13,107 bases of DNA from Clostridiales bacterium (lineage in GTDB: Bacteria; Bacillota_A; Clostridia; Lachnospirales; Bianqueaceae). A program made the position numbers and the translations under genes. The stretch's first letter is position 1, and every line of letters begins with the position of its first letter. The notes under the pieces were generated by a model. The model was not told where the DNA came from and ran no database searches. It was given only the letters and a program-made list of their open reading frames with translations. Location of the stretch: assembly GCA_019423265.1 (NCBI GenBank), contig JAHZBS010000043.1:1629-14735 (forward strand), in the 5' to 3' direction. Positions 1 through 8,786 of this stretch are shown piece by piece.

Positions 1-404
1 TAGAAAATGATCGTTGCCGCCTTGCCCCACCAGCAGGCGCCAAAGGGACGGTGCTTTTTCTTAAGGAGAACAAGGCCCGCGATGCCCATAAAGAGTTCCT
101 TGACAATCAGCAGGCATAGGAGCGGTATTATATAGGTATGCCGGATGCACATGCAGATGGCGGTCACTCCCTGGGTCAATTTATCCGCAATCGGGTCCAG
201 CACCTTGCCAACATTTGTGATCTGGTCATAATGTCTAGCTATGTATCCGTCCGCTGTATCGGTCAACCCTGATACTACAAGAATAATTCCCGCTTGAATC
301 CCATATCCATTCATATACAACGCGATGAATATAGGGATCAAGAGAATTCGGATCATCGACAAAATATTCGGAATGGTAAAGATTCTTTTACTTTTGTCGT
401 TCAC
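1..404 (-). CDS. CDP-alcohol phosphatidyltransferase family protein, C-terminus cut by the window edge
   Basis: Membrane enzyme that joins a CDP-activated lipid to an alcohol. The likeliest role is CDP-diacylglycerol to phosphatidylglycerol phosphate (PgsA-like); a cardiolipin-synthase-type member cannot be excluded. The first 134 codons are visible and the frame is open to the window edge. The family signature D-x2-D-G-x2-A-R-x8-G-x3-D-x3-D is complete: D49, D52, G53, A56, R57, G66, D70 and D74, the metal- and CDP-binding residues. Hydrophobic segments lie around residues 14-46, overlapping the typical N-terminal 'IPNILSMIRILLIPIF' stretch, and again near 95-115. The start is GTG at 404-402, eight bases after an AGGGGA ribosome binding site, which is why an ATG-only search misses it. 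It has its own promoter and diverges from the exodeoxyribonuclease gene. Family assignment is firm; substrate specificity is inferred. Confidence 0.85.
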   Translation of the reverse strand, partial: MNDKSKRIFTIPNILSMIRILLIPIFIALYMNGYGIQAGIILVVSGLTDTADGYIARHYDQITNVGKVLDPIADKLTQGVTAICMCIRHTYIIPLLCLLIVKELFMGIAGLVLLKKKHRPFGACWWGKAATIIF

Positions 405-452
405 AAGATTTCCCCTTTTCTCTTAAGATTTCCTCTGTTTATTCTGGTTTTT

Positions 453-481
453 ATCATATCATAGATTTCCGGCAATTTCAA
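453..481 (-). promoter_or_regulatory. SigA-type promoter of the phosphatidyltransferase gene
   Basis: On the minus strand TTGAAA (481-476) is followed after 17 bases by TATGAT (458-453), a good match to the housekeeping consensus. It predicts a leader of roughly 45 bases before the GTG at 404. A second TATGAT at 463-458 has no suitably spaced -35 box. Confidence 0.7.
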
Positions 482-511
482 GGTTCTCATGACACGAAAT
501 ACCTATAGGAT

Positions 512-530
512 CAAAAAAAGCCTTTGGCTT
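512..530 (-). terminator. Small hairpin with T-tract on the minus strand (possible terminator)
   Basis: Read on the minus strand, AAGCC-AAA-GGCTT (530-518) is followed by a run of T, the form of a weak intrinsic terminator with a 5-base-pair stem and 3-base loop. It lies upstream of the phosphatidyltransferase promoter, so it would stop transcription running antisense out of the exodeoxyribonuclease gene rather than end a known gene. The stem is short, so the call is tentative. The rest of 405-614 holds the two divergent promoters and nothing else recognisable. Confidence 0.3.
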
Positions 531-585
531 GCCCCCAAATAGGCCAGGGATTCCGCGATCAACACTAGCTATAACGACAGATCTC

Positions 586-594
586 TGGTATACT
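586..594 (+). promoter_or_regulatory. Extended -10 promoter of the exodeoxyribonuclease gene
   Basis: TGG followed directly by TATACT (589-594) forms an extended -10 element. No convincing -35 hexamer lies 16-19 bases upstream, as is usual for this promoter class. Transcription would begin near 601, leaving a leader of only about 14 bases that contains the GGGAGGG ribosome binding site for the ATG at 615. Confidence 0.55.
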
Positions 595-614
595 AGGGGG
601 AGGGAGGGATATCA

Positions 615-1370
615 ATGCAATTTGTATCATGGAATGTCAATGGACTGCGGGCCGCCGTGAGGAAAGGCTTTGAAGATTTTTTTAAGTCGGTGGACGCCGA
701 CTGTTTCTGCATACAGGAAACAAAACTTCAGGATGGCCAGATCGCCCTGGATACGCCGGGATATGGCCAATATTGGAACTTTGCCGCAAAGAAGGGCTAT
801 TCTGGCACTGCGATTTTTTCAAAGCGCGAGCCTCTCTCCGCCTCCTATGGTATCGGCCAGGAAGTCCACGACCAGGAGGGCCGCGTCATCACGTTGGAGT
901 GGGCCGACTTCTATCTGGTCAATGTCTATACGCCCAATTCCCGTCGGGATCTGGAGCGGCTGCCATACCGAATGGAATGGGAGGATGCCTTTCGAGCCTA
1001 TCTCCTCGCCCTGGACGCGCGCAAACCGGTGATCGTCTGTGGCGATATGAACGTAGCCCACCAGGAAATCGATCTGAAGAATTCGAAATCGAATGTTGGC
1101 AATTCTGGCTTTACATACGAGGAGCGGGAAAAAATGTCCGAATTGCTGCGCCATGGATTTGTTGACTCCTTCCGGCACGTATATCCGGACCGGGAAGGCG
1201 CGTATACCTGGTGGTCCTACATGGGACAGGCTCGATCCCGGAATATAGGGTGGCGCATCGATTATTTTCTTGTCTCGGACCGCATACGAGATGGCATCCG
1301 GGAAGCCACAATCTATTCCCAGATCCCCGGCAGCGATCACTGCCCCATTGGGCTGGAGCTGGACCTGTAA
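615..1370 (+). CDS. xth: Exodeoxyribonuclease III / AP endonuclease
   Basis: Cytoplasmic DNA-repair nuclease of the ExoA/XthA family. It cuts the backbone 5' to abasic sites in base excision repair and has 3'-5' exonuclease and 3'-phosphatase activity. The 251-residue length is normal for the family. Conserved residues visible in order: N7 in WNVNG, metal-binding E35 in IQETK, Y105 in NVYTPN, D144 and N146 in GDMNV, D216 in RIDY, and the terminal D241-H242 in SDHCPIG, which is the catalytic His-Asp pair. The ATG at 615 follows a GGGAGGG ribosome binding site. The gene has its own extended -10 promoter. No clear intrinsic terminator was found after it, so some read-through into pncB is possible, although pncB has its own promoter. 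B. subtilis calls this gene exoA. An antisense open frame inside it is a coding shadow. Confidence 0.95.
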   Translation: MQFVSWNVNGLRAAVRKGFEDFFKSVDADCFCIQETKLQDGQIALDTPGYGQYWNFAAKKGYSGTAIFSKREPLSASYGIGQEVHDQEGRVITLEWADFYLVNVYTPNSRRDLERLPYRMEWEDAFRAYLLALDARKPVIVCGDMNVAHQEIDLKNSKSNVGNSGFTYEEREKMSELLRHGFVDSFRHVYPDREGAYTWWSYMGQARSRNIGWRIDYFLVSDRIRDGIREATIYSQIPGSDHCPIGLELDL

Positions 1371-1461
1371 AATTTATACCGGCCAAGGCAAAAAAAGATG
1401 AACCAGAATTTGTGATCTGAGGGCGGTCACGCCGTGCTCCTCAAATCCAACTGTCAAAGAG

Positions 1462-1490
1462 TTGCATTGCCTCGGGATTCATGCTATAAT
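1462..1490 (+). promoter_or_regulatory. Promoter of pncB
   Basis: TTGCAT (1462-1467), a 17-base spacer, then a perfect TATAAT (1485-1490). The start of transcription would fall near 1497. That rules out the longer reading of pncB that begins at a TTG at 1462, because that codon is inside the -35 box. The -35 box is a weak match, the -10 box exact. Confidence 0.7.
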
Positions 1491-1536
1491 GGGGGACAAA
1501 TCAATTTTGAATTTCAGGGAGAGAAGGAACTTACCG

Positions 1537-2997
1537 ATGTTTACCGATCAAAATTTAACCTTGATGACGGATCTATATCAGTTGACCATGATGCAGGGAT
1601 ACTACCACTATGGCAAAAAGGACCGCCTCGTCGTGTTTGACTTATTCTACCGGGAGAATCCATTTTCCGCCGCCTTTTCCATCGTTGCCGGTCTGGATCA
1701 GGCCATTGAGTATATTCAAAACCTCCACTTTTCTCCGGAGGATATTGCCTATCTGCAGAGCCTGAACATCTTTGAGGCCGACTTTCTTGAATATCTTAAG
1801 AATTTTCGCTTTACAGGCGATATTGATGCCATCCCGGAGGGCAGCATCGCCTTGACCCGCGAGCCTCTGCTCCGGGTTAAGGCCCCTATTATTGAGGCTC
1901 AGCTCATTGAGACCGCCCTGCTGTGCATCATCAATCACCAAAGCCTGATCGCAACAAAGGCAGCCCGGGTGGTCTGGGCAGCCAAGGGCGACCCTGTTAT
2001 GGAATTCGGTCTTCGCCGGGCACAGGGGCCGGATGCGGGCACGCTAGGCGCGCGCGCCGCTGTCATTGGCGGCTGCATCGGCACCTCCAACGTCCTAACA
2101 GCGCAGCTATTCGACGTTGCCCCAAAAGGAACCCACAGTCACAGCTGGGTTATGAGCTTTGACGATGAATTGACTGCCTTTCGCGCTTACGCGGAACTCT
2201 TTCCCGACATGTGCATCCTCCTTGTGGACACTTACGATACGCTTGGCTCCGGCGTTCCCAACGCCATCAAAGTATTCCAGGAAATGCGGGATGCCGGCGT
2301 GTCCTCCAAGATGTTTGGCATCCGCCTTGACAGCGGCGACCTCGCCTACCTCTCCATAGAGGCTCGAAAAATGCTGGATGCCGCGGGCTTTCCCGATGCC
2401 ATCATCAGCGCCTCCAGCGATCTGGACGAGTATCTGATCCGGGACTTGAAGCTCCAGGGGGCTCAAATTAGTCTGTGGGGCGTCGGCACCCGCTTGATTA
2501 CGGCCAAGGATTGCCCTTCTTTCGGCGGCGTCTACAAACTGGCGGCTGAGGATGACGGCACAGGGAACATGGAACCTAAGATCAAACTCTCCGACAATGC
2601 GGTAAAAATCACCAATCCCGGAGTTAAAAAGATCCTCCGCATTTATGATAAGCAGACCGGCTATCTCCGCGGCGACCTGATCGCCCTGGAGGACGAGGTC
2701 TTTGATGAATCGCAGCCACTGGAAATTTTCGACCCTGAGAATACGTGGAAGCGTATGCGGTTCAAGCCCGGCACCTATACGCTGCGAGAATTGCTAGCCC
2801 CCATCTTTCGGGGCGGCAAGCTGGTGTACTCGCGCCCTTCGGTGATGGAGATCCAGCAGTACTGCAAGGCGGAGCAGGCGACACTGCGGTCCGAATCCAA
2901 ACGCTTGGTCAACCCCCAGACGATCCCGGTGGATCTGTCCCAGTCTCTGTACGATTTAAAGCAGAATTTGATTCAAAAATTCAGCGCGGAAGAATAA
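1537..2997 (+). CDS. pncB: Nicotinate phosphoribosyltransferase
   Basis: Converts nicotinate, PRPP and ATP to nicotinate mononucleotide, the entry step of NAD salvage (Preiss-Handler pathway); cytoplasmic. From the ATG at 1537 the product is 486 residues, normal for the family. Landmarks: DLYQLTMMQGYY near residues 12-23; GTHSHSW at about 198-204, whose histidines include the conserved His that is phosphorylated by ATP in the family; DTYDTLGSGV near 231-240; RLDSGD near 263-268, the phosphoribosyl-binding region; and GVGTRL near 316. The open frame extends 25 codons further upstream, but that extension overlaps the promoter. The chosen ATG follows AAGGA by nine bases. The gene ends in its own hairpin terminator and converges with the aminopeptidase gene. 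No frameshift or missing motif was seen. Confidence 0.94.
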   Translation: MFTDQNLTLMTDLYQLTMMQGYYHYGKKDRLVVFDLFYRENPFSAAFSIVAGLDQAIEYIQNLHFSPEDIAYLQSLNIFEADFLEYLKNFRFTGDIDAIPEGSIALTREPLLRVKAPIIEAQLIETALLCIINHQSLIATKAARVVWAAKGDPVMEFGLRRAQGPDAGTLGARAAVIGGCIGTSNVLTAQLFDVAPKGTHSHSWVMSFDDELTAFRAYAELFPDMCILLVDTYDTLGSGVPNAIKVFQEMRDAGVSSKMFGIRLDSGDLAYLSIEARKMLDAAGFPDAIISASSDLDEYLIRDLKLQGAQISLWGVGTRLITAKDCPSFGGVYKLAAEDDGTGNMEPKIKLSDNAVKITNPGVKKILRIYDKQTGYLRGDLIALEDEVFDESQPLEIFDPENTWKRMRFKPGTYTLRELLAPIFRGGKLVYSRPSVMEIQQYCKAEQATLRSESKRLVNPQTIPVDLSQSLYDLKQNLIQKFSAEE

Positions 2998-3016
2998 ACC
3001 GTTTTTGATCTCCTGC

Positions 3017-3046
3017 ATAGCGAGCTGAGGAGTTCACTCCTGCTAT
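3017..3046. repeat. Imperfect hairpin between the two convergent genes
   Basis: AGGAG-TTCA-CTCCT (3028-3041) is a 5-base-pair stem with a 4-base loop. It is enclosed by ATAGC (3017-3021) and GCTAT (3042-3046), with a 6-base bulge on one side. There is no T-tract in either direction. It may help terminate or protect the 3' end of the minus-strand aminopeptidase transcript, but this is inference. Confidence 0.35.
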
Positions 3047-3051
3047 ATGGG

Positions 3052-3082
3052 GCTGTTGCAAAGGCAATAGCTCTATTTTTAT
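3052..3082 (+). terminator. Rho-independent terminator of pncB
   Basis: GCTGTTGC (3052-3059), loop AAAG, GCAATAGC (3064-3071). The eight pairs include one G-U wobble, and the stem is followed by TCTATTTTTAT. The stop codon of the convergent aminopeptidase gene lies within this T-rich tail, so the two transcription units end against each other with almost no spacer. On the minus strand the stem lacks a T-tract. Confidence 0.75.
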
Positions 3083-4875
3083 GCCTTTTCCCCGGGCCAG
3101 CGGCACTCCCGCAACACCCAATTCCGCTCCTCCTCTGTCAAGAGAGGGCCGACTTCCTCCACAACCCGCCTCTGATATTCAAAAAGCCACTGCCTTTCCT
3201 CTGGCTCTAGCAGCGCCTCATCGATGGCATCCCAGTCGTAGGGACAGAGCGTCACCGTCTCCAGCTCTAAAAATCGGCCCCAGGGCGTGGTCTCCCTCTC
3301 CTTTGTCAAGACAAGATTCTCAATGCGGATTCCGTACTGCCCCTCCTCATAATATCCAGGTTCATTGGAGGTCAACATCCCCTCCTCCAGCTTCACACTG
3401 CCGCCCACCGCCTGGCTAAACCGCTGCGGTTTCTCATGCACGCTCAAAAAATACCCGACCCCATGGCCTGTGCCATGTCTAAAATCTTTGCCGCGCTCCC
3501 ACAAGGGTCTCCGGGCGAGTACGTCCAGATTGCAGCCCGCCGTGCCGTAGGGAAACACCGCTCTCGACAGGGCGATATGCCCTTTGAGGACAAGGGTATA
3601 CGCTTCCCTCATGGCGTCCGTCAGCGGGCCCAGGGCGATGGTTCTTGTAATATCTGTGGTCCCCTCCCAATACTGACCCCCTGAATCGACCAACAGAAGT
3701 CCCTCTGGGTACAGCGCCGCACAGGTGGATTCCTCCGGCGTGTAGTGTACAATGGCTCCATTGGCATTATACCCTACGATGGTGTCAAAGCTAGGGCCCA
3801 GGCATCCTTCTGTTTCCGAGCGAAGAGTATCCAGATATTGCGCCGCCGTGGATTCGGTGATACGCCCCGGCTCCCGCCGCACTGTCTCCTTCACCCACCG
3901 GATGAAACGGATCATGGCAGCACCGTCCTTTCGATGCGCCTCCCGTATGTGTACCTGCTCAACGGAATTTTTCCGCGCTTTCATCCCAACAATGGGATTT
4001 CCCTCCTCCCGGGTGGGCCATAGCGGGGGAATCGCCTCCCGAAGCCGCTGGTTCAGCTCCTTCGGATCATAGGCGACGCAACCCTTTGGCTGCTTAGACA
4101 GATACTCCGGGAGACTGTCGTAGGGCTCCACAACCACCTGATCCTCCAGGAGAGCCACCGCCAGCTCCGATGGCATCTTGGCAGAATCTACGAACAGTGC
4201 CGCACTTGTGCAGCCAATACACGCATACGCATATACAACCGGCGTATCGTGGACATCTTCCCCTCGAATGTTAAAAAGCCAGGCGATGGCATCCAGGGAT
4301 GCGAGGATCCAGTATGCTTCGCCTTGGGTTTCCATATGGGCGCGCAGCCGGCAAAGCTTTTCGGCCCGCGTCTCCCCGGCATATTCCAGCGGCAAATCCT
4401 TCACCAGCCCTCCGGGGAGAGCCGGCCTGTCTCCCCACAGCTCCCCCGCCAAATCTACGGAGCCGTCCAATTTCAGCTGTCTGTCCTGAAAAAGCCTCCC
4501 CATCGACTTGACGGCCGCCGCGCTAAAGGTGTGCCCATCAAACCCAACCGTCCCCCCCGCAGGCGTGTGATCCTTGATCCAGGCCATATAATTCGGAACC
4601 CCCGGCTCGCCGTCCCGAAACAACCGGATATCCGTCCCCTGCAATTGCGCCTCCGCCTGAATGTAATACCGCCCGTCAGTCCAAAGGCCAGCCTCCTTCT
4701 GTGTCACCACCAAGGTTCCCGCCGATCCTGTAAACCCGCTGAGCCATTGGCGGACTTTCCAATACTCTGCCACATATTCGCTCTGATGGTCATCCTCGGT
4801 GGGGATGATATACGTATCGATCTGCTCTTGCCCCATGCGAAGGCGAAGCGCCTCCACTCTCTCCTTTTCTGTCAT
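3079..4875 (-). CDS. Xaa-Pro aminopeptidase, long (three-domain) type, M24B family
   Basis: Cytoplasmic metallopeptidase that removes an N-terminal residue preceding proline, helping to recycle proline-containing peptides. At 598 residues it has the long architecture of eukaryotic XPNPEP1 rather than the roughly 440-residue E. coli PepP: two creatinase-like N-terminal domains (about 1-300), the pita-bread M24 domain (about 305-530) and a C-terminal M24_C extension. The five metal ligands are present: D397 (VDSGG), D408 (TTDIT), H471 (GTGHGVG), E505 (NEPGYY) and E519 (IRIEN). GHGVGYFLSVHE carries further active-site histidines. The start at 4875 is chosen because AGGAGG lies five bases upstream; an upstream ATG at 4908 has no comparable site. 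No clear promoter was found in the 87 bases after purL, so it is probably transcribed by read-through past the hairpin at 4921-4949. Family is certain; physiological substrate is not. Confidence 0.92.
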   Translation of the reverse strand: MTEKERVEALRLRMGQEQIDTYIIPTEDDHQSEYVAEYWKVRQWLSGFTGSAGTLVVTQKEAGLWTDGRYYIQAEAQLQGTDIRLFRDGEPGVPNYMAWIKDHTPAGGTVGFDGHTFSAAAVKSMGRLFQDRQLKLDGSVDLAGELWGDRPALPGGLVKDLPLEYAGETRAEKLCRLRAHMETQGEAYWILASLDAIAWLFNIRGEDVHDTPVVYAYACIGCTSAALFVDSAKMPSELAVALLEDQVVVEPYDSLPEYLSKQPKGCVAYDPKELNQRLREAIPPLWPTREEGNPIVGMKARKNSVEQVHIREAHRKDGAAMIRFIRWVKETVRREPGRITESTAAQYLDTLRSETEGCLGPSFDTIVGYNANGAIVHYTPEESTCAALYPEGLLLVDSGGQYWEGTTDITRTIALGPLTDAMREAYTLVLKGHIALSRAVFPYGTAGCNLDVLARRPLWERGKDFRHGTGHGVGYFLSVHEKPQRFSQAVGGSVKLEEGMLTSNEPGYYEEGQYGIRIENLVLTKERETTPWGRFLELETVTLCPYDWDAIDEALLEPEERQWLFEYQRRVVEEVGPLLTEEERNWVLRECRWPGEKA

Positions 4876-4920
4876 GCCTGCCTCCTTCCGCCTCAATCGG
4901 CTGTACACCCCGGATATAGG

Positions 4921-4949
4921 AAAGACGGTTCACCTACGGAACCGTCTTT
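4921..4949 (-). terminator. Strong hairpin after purL, likely terminator or partial terminator
   Basis: AAAGACGGTTC (4921-4931) and GAACCGTCTTT (4939-4949) form a perfect 11-base-pair stem with a 7-base loop, 13 bases beyond the purL stop codon. On the minus strand the stem ends in CTTT and continues CCTATATCC, so the U-tract is short. On the plus strand the tail is AAATTTTTCTC, which is richer in T, but no plus-strand gene ends here. Because the next minus-strand gene has no obvious promoter, the hairpin may only partly terminate. Confidence 0.6.
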
Positions 4950-4962
4950 AAATTTTTCTCAT

Positions 4963-7900
4963 CTATGCTAGGAAATATTCGACGCCGGCGCGGAAAATCT
5001 TTTGATCCTTCTGGCCCGGAATATTTTTCGCCACCTGGTTTCCGATGCGCTCAGAATGCCCCATCTTGCCAAGCACCCTGCCATCGGGGGAGGTGATACC
5101 CTCAATCGCCCACATGGACCCGTTGGGATTATGCGGAACCTCCATGGAAGGGTTGCCCTTGGCGTCCACATACTGCGTCGCAATCTGTCCCGCCGCCTTC
5201 AACTTCTCCAGCACTTCCCTCGAGGCCACAAAGCGGCCCTCGCCGTGGGAAACCGCGATAGTGTGAATCTCCCCAGGCTCTGATTTTGCCAGCCACGGCG
5301 ACAGACTCGACACGACTCGCGTGTTGACCATGCAGGATACATGCCGGCCGATGGTATTATAGGTCAGCGTCGGTGAGGCGTCGCTCAGCTCGCGGATCTC
5401 CCCGTAAGGGACAAGCCCCAATTTGATCAGAGCCTGGAATCCATTGCAAATTCCCAACGCCAGACCGTCATGGGCCGTCAAAAGCTCCATGGTCGCCTCC
5501 TGGAGACGCGCATTTGAAAAAACCGTGGCAATAAACTTGCCCGACCCCTCCGGCTCGTCACCGGCTGAGAAGCCACCGCTCAACATCAGGATCTGCGCTT
5601 TGCGGATTCTCTTTTCCATTTCTTCGATGGATTCGGTGATATCGCTTGAAGACAAATTTCGAAATACAAACACATCCGGCTCAGCCCCTGCCATGGCAAA
5701 GGCCCTGGCCGTATCATATTCGCAGTTCGTTCCGGGAAAAACGGGTATGAAGACTCTGGGCTTGCCCGCGACGCGGTTGCCCGCGTATACGCGCTTCTGG
5801 GCCTCGGTGTACAGCGGCACTCCCCCGCAGTCGGAAGTCTCCTTCGTCTGTGTCTTGTAGACCTTCTCCAGCCTTCTCGTATACGCTTCTAAAACATCCT
5901 CCATCAGGACAACCTGTCCGTCCAGCGTAAAGAGGCTGTCCTCCGCCACAACGCCGAGAAGGACCGGCGAATCCTTTCCAAAAATCTCACGGGGATTGAC
6001 GCCCTCCGCCAGCTCAAGCACCAGGGAACCATAGACCGGCGCCTTGGTCAGATACCCCTCAGCCGATTTCTCAAAGGCGAAACCGGCTTTGTTGCCAAAT
6101 GCCATCTTCGCCACGGCCTCCACAACCCCGCCAGCTGTTATGGCGTAAGCCGCCTGCACTTTCTGTTGGCGCATGGCCTCCACAACTCTGTCGTACATCC
6201 CCATGGCCGCCTCAAAGTCCGGCACCCCATCCTCACCGAGTTTCGTCTCCAGCAGAATGACCCGGTGGCCGGCCTGCTTAAATTCCGGAGTCAGGATGTG
6301 CTCCGTGGACTCCACCGTCACCGCCAGGGAAACCAAGGTCGGCGGCACATGCAGATCCTGGAAGGAGCCCGACATGGAATCCTTGCCCCCGATGGAGGCC
6401 AGGCCAAGCCGCATCTGGGCCACATAAGCGCCCAATAAAGCTGCGAATGGCTTTCCCCACCTGGTGGAGTCCTGATCCAGCCGCTCAAAATACTCCTGGA
6501 ATGTAAACCGGATCTTCCGATAGTCGCCGCCCGCCGCCACAATCTTGGCCACCGACTCCATGACCGCATAGATCGCTCCATGGAAAGGGCTCCAGGAGGA
6601 CAACACCGGATCATACCCGTAGGCCATCATCGAAGCGGTGGTCGTCTCGCCATTCTCCACGGGAATCTTCGCCGCCATAGCCTGAATGGGCGTCAGCTGG
6701 CAGCTTCCGCCGTATGGCATCAGGACTGTGGACGCGCCGATGGACGAATCAAACATCTCCACCAAACCCTTTTGGCTGCAAACATTCAAGTCTGACAGGA
6801 TCTCTTTCATTCCGTCAGCCAGCTCTTTTCCTTCAATTGCTTCGGGGATCGATACAGGCCGCGCGTCCGACGGCGCTGCCACCTTCACCTTTGTATAGCT
6901 GGGAGCTCCGTTGGTATTCAGAAAGTCACGGCTCATGTCCACGATGATATGGCCTCTCCACTGCATGACCAGCCTTGCCTGCTCCGTCACCTCTGCCACC
7001 TGCACCGCTTCCAGATTCTCCCGCGCCGCCGCCGCCAGAAAAGCCGCCACATCCTGCGCCTCAACCACGACAGCCATCCGCTCCTGGGATTCCGAGATGG
7101 CAAGCTCCGTTCCATCCAATCCCGCATATTTCTTAGGAACCTGATCCAGATGAATAAACAGGCCCGGCGCCAGCTCTCCAATGGCAACGCAGACGCCGCC
7201 GGCCCCAAAATCGTTGCAGATCTTGATCAGACGGCTCACCTGCGGGTTGCGAAATAGCCGCTGAATCTTCCGCTCCGTCGGCGGATTTCCCTTCTGCACC
7301 TCCGCGCCGCACGTGGCCAGGGAATCTTTTGTGTGGGCTTTCGAGGAACCGGTCGCGCCGCCGCATCCGTCCCGGCCTGTCCGGCCGCCCAGCAAGATAA
7401 CCACATCCCCCGGCTCTGCTTTTCCGCGGATGACATTCTCTCTGGGAGCCGCCGCCATAACGGCACCCAGCTCCATATGCTTTGCCATATAGCCCGGATG
7501 ATAGATCTCCTTGACATACCCTGTGGCCAAGCCGATCTGATTGCCGTAGGAGCTATACCCCTTCGCCGCCTCCCTGGCAATCTTGCGCTGTGGAAGCTTT
7601 CCGCTGATGGTATCCCTCACAGGCGCCGTCGGGTCTGCCCCTCCTGTGATGCGCATGGCCTGATATACGTATGAGCGCCCGCTCAGCGGATCTCGAATCG
7701 CACCGCCCAGGCAAGTGGCGGCGCCGCCGAAAGGTTCAATCTCCGTCGGATGATTATGCGTCTCGTTCTTAAACATCAGCAGCCACTCCTCCGTGTGGCC
7801 GTTCACATCCACAGGGATCACGATGCTACAGGCGTTGATCTCATCGGATTCTTCCAAATCATCTAGCTTGCCGGCTGCCCTCAGCTCCCGCATCGCCATG

Positions 7901-8730
7901 AGCGCAATATCCATCAGGCATTCCGGCTTGCTCTCCCGCCCCAGGGAGCGCCGGCCGGCCTTGTATTCATCATAGGCGGCGCGAATGGGCTTGGTCAGAG
8001 TGGACTCCTCGATCTGCACCTCTTCGATGACAGTGGAAAAGGTGGTGTGCCGGCAGTGATCCGACCAATAGGTGTCCAGCACACGGATCTCTGTAATGCT
8101 GGGATCGCGCCCCTCCACATCCCGGAAATAGCGCTGTGTATGCAGCAGATCCGCGTTGCTCATGGCAAGCCCTAGCTCCTGCACCATGGCCGCAATCTCG
8201 GCCTCCGTTTTCTGAGTGAAGCCCGTCAAGACAGCCACATCGGAGGGAACCCCGTATTCTACCTCCAAGGTTTCAGGCTTTTCAAGCGCTGCCTCCCGCG
8301 AATCCACGGTGTTGATGCAGTATTCCTTGACCCGCTCCACATCCTGCTTCGTCAGATCTCCCCTGAGCAGATACACTTTTGCACAGCTCACAGACGGATG
8401 CTCCTCCGCGCCCAAAATCTGGATGCACTGCTGGGCGGAGTCCGCCCTCTGATCATACTGTCCGGGCAGATATTCCACGGCAAAAACCTTCGTGTCTGAG
8501 TCCAATTCTACATCCTCTTCCGACACCATATCGACAGGGGCCTCCGACAAAATTCTGCTCATGGCCCTCTGATAGACCTCCTCCGATATAGGATCGATAT
8601 CATATCGATGTAAGATCCGGACTTCCGCCAGCGCTGACAGGCCAAGATTATCCCGCAAGTCCTGTAAGAGCCCTCCCGCTTCCACACGGAAGCCCGGTTT
8701 TTTTTCAACATAGACGCGCTTTACTGCCAT
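4963..8730 (-). CDS. purL: Phosphoribosylformylglycinamidine synthase, single-chain clade II type
   Basis: Fourth step of purine synthesis: FGAR, glutamine and ATP give FGAM. The 1255-residue protein fuses the parts that Bacillus keeps as PurS, PurL and PurQ. Order: PurS-like N-terminus (about 1-170); linker with YWSDHCRHTTF at 221-231, the FGAR-binding region; two AIR-synthase-like ATPase halves, the first with KNETHNHPTEIEPFGGAA at about 321-338; and a class I glutamine amidotransferase domain from about 1000 to the end. In that domain LGICNGFQ carries the nucleophile C1095, and GHSERI carries H1225 and E1227, so the triad is intact. Size and motif spacing fit the clostridial/streptococcal clade II enzymes rather than the roughly 1295-residue E. 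coli form. The ATG at 8730 follows AAGGAGG by six bases. It has its own strong promoter and ends in a hairpin. No other purine gene is in the window. Confidence 0.97.
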   Translation of the reverse strand: MAVKRVYVEKKPGFRVEAGGLLQDLRDNLGLSALAEVRILHRYDIDPISEEVYQRAMSRILSEAPVDMVSEEDVELDSDTKVFAVEYLPGQYDQRADSAQQCIQILGAEEHPSVSCAKVYLLRGDLTKQDVERVKEYCINTVDSREAALEKPETLEVEYGVPSDVAVLTGFTQKTEAEIAAMVQELGLAMSNADLLHTQRYFRDVEGRDPSITEIRVLDTYWSDHCRHTTFSTVIEEVQIEESTLTKPIRAAYDEYKAGRRSLGRESKPECLMDIALMAMRELRAAGKLDDLEESDEINACSIVIPVDVNGHTEEWLLMFKNETHNHPTEIEPFGGAATCLGGAIRDPLSGRSYVYQAMRITGGADPTAPVRDTISGKLPQRKIAREAAKGYSSYGNQIGLATGYVKEIYHPGYMAKHMELGAVMAAAPRENVIRGKAEPGDVVILLGGRTGRDGCGGATGSSKAHTKDSLATCGAEVQKGNPPTERKIQRLFRNPQVSRLIKICNDFGAGGVCVAIGELAPGLFIHLDQVPKKYAGLDGTELAISESQERMAVVVEAQDVAAFLAAAARENLEAVQVAEVTEQARLVMQWRGHIIVDMSRDFLNTNGAPSYTKVKVAAPSDARPVSIPEAIEGKELADGMKEILSDLNVCSQKGLVEMFDSSIGASTVLMPYGGSCQLTPIQAMAAKIPVENGETTTASMMAYGYDPVLSSWSPFHGAIYAVMESVAKIVAAGGDYRKIRFTFQEYFERLDQDSTRWGKPFAALLGAYVAQMRLGLASIGGKDSMSGSFQDLHVPPTLVSLAVTVESTEHILTPEFKQAGHRVILLETKLGEDGVPDFEAAMGMYDRVVEAMRQQKVQAAYAITAGGVVEAVAKMAFGNKAGFAFEKSAEGYLTKAPVYGSLVLELAEGVNPREIFGKDSPVLLGVVAEDSLFTLDGQVVLMEDVLEAYTRRLEKVYKTQTKETSDCGGVPLYTEAQKRVYAGNRVAGKPRVFIPVFPGTNCEYDTARAFAMAGAEPDVFVFRNLSSSDITESIEEMEKRIRKAQILMLSGGFSAGDEPEGSGKFIATVFSNARLQEATMELLTAHDGLALGICNGFQALIKLGLVPYGEIRELSDASPTLTYNTIGRHVSCMVNTRVVSSLSPWLAKSEPGEIHTIAVSHGEGRFVASREVLEKLKAAGQIATQYVDAKGNPSMEVPHNPNGSMWAIEGITSPDGRVLGKMGHSERIGNQVAKNIPGQKDQKIFRAGVEYFLA

Positions 8731-8786
8731 GGTTTTCCTCCTTATGTTTAGCCGGTTTAGCGGCTGATCATACCAGTTTACGATTC

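Noticed and set aside
819..1340. 173-codon open frame antisense to exodeoxyribonuclease III
   Set aside because: Its product has no recognisable motif, it lies wholly inside a gene with complete catalytic residues, and it has no ribosome binding site. It is a coding shadow.
1371..1461. GGCG-GTCA-CGCC as a terminator after the exodeoxyribonuclease gene
   Set aside because: Four-pair stem and no T-tract on the plus strand.
1434..1640. Short plus-strand frame overlapping the start of pncB
   Set aside because: It overlaps the pncB promoter and first codons in another frame and has no ribosome binding site.
4249..4971. 240-codon plus-strand open frame across the aminopeptidase gene
   Set aside because: It covers a region of the M24 protein with intact family features and runs across the purL terminator; its composition is rich in P, R and H, typical of a shadow frame.
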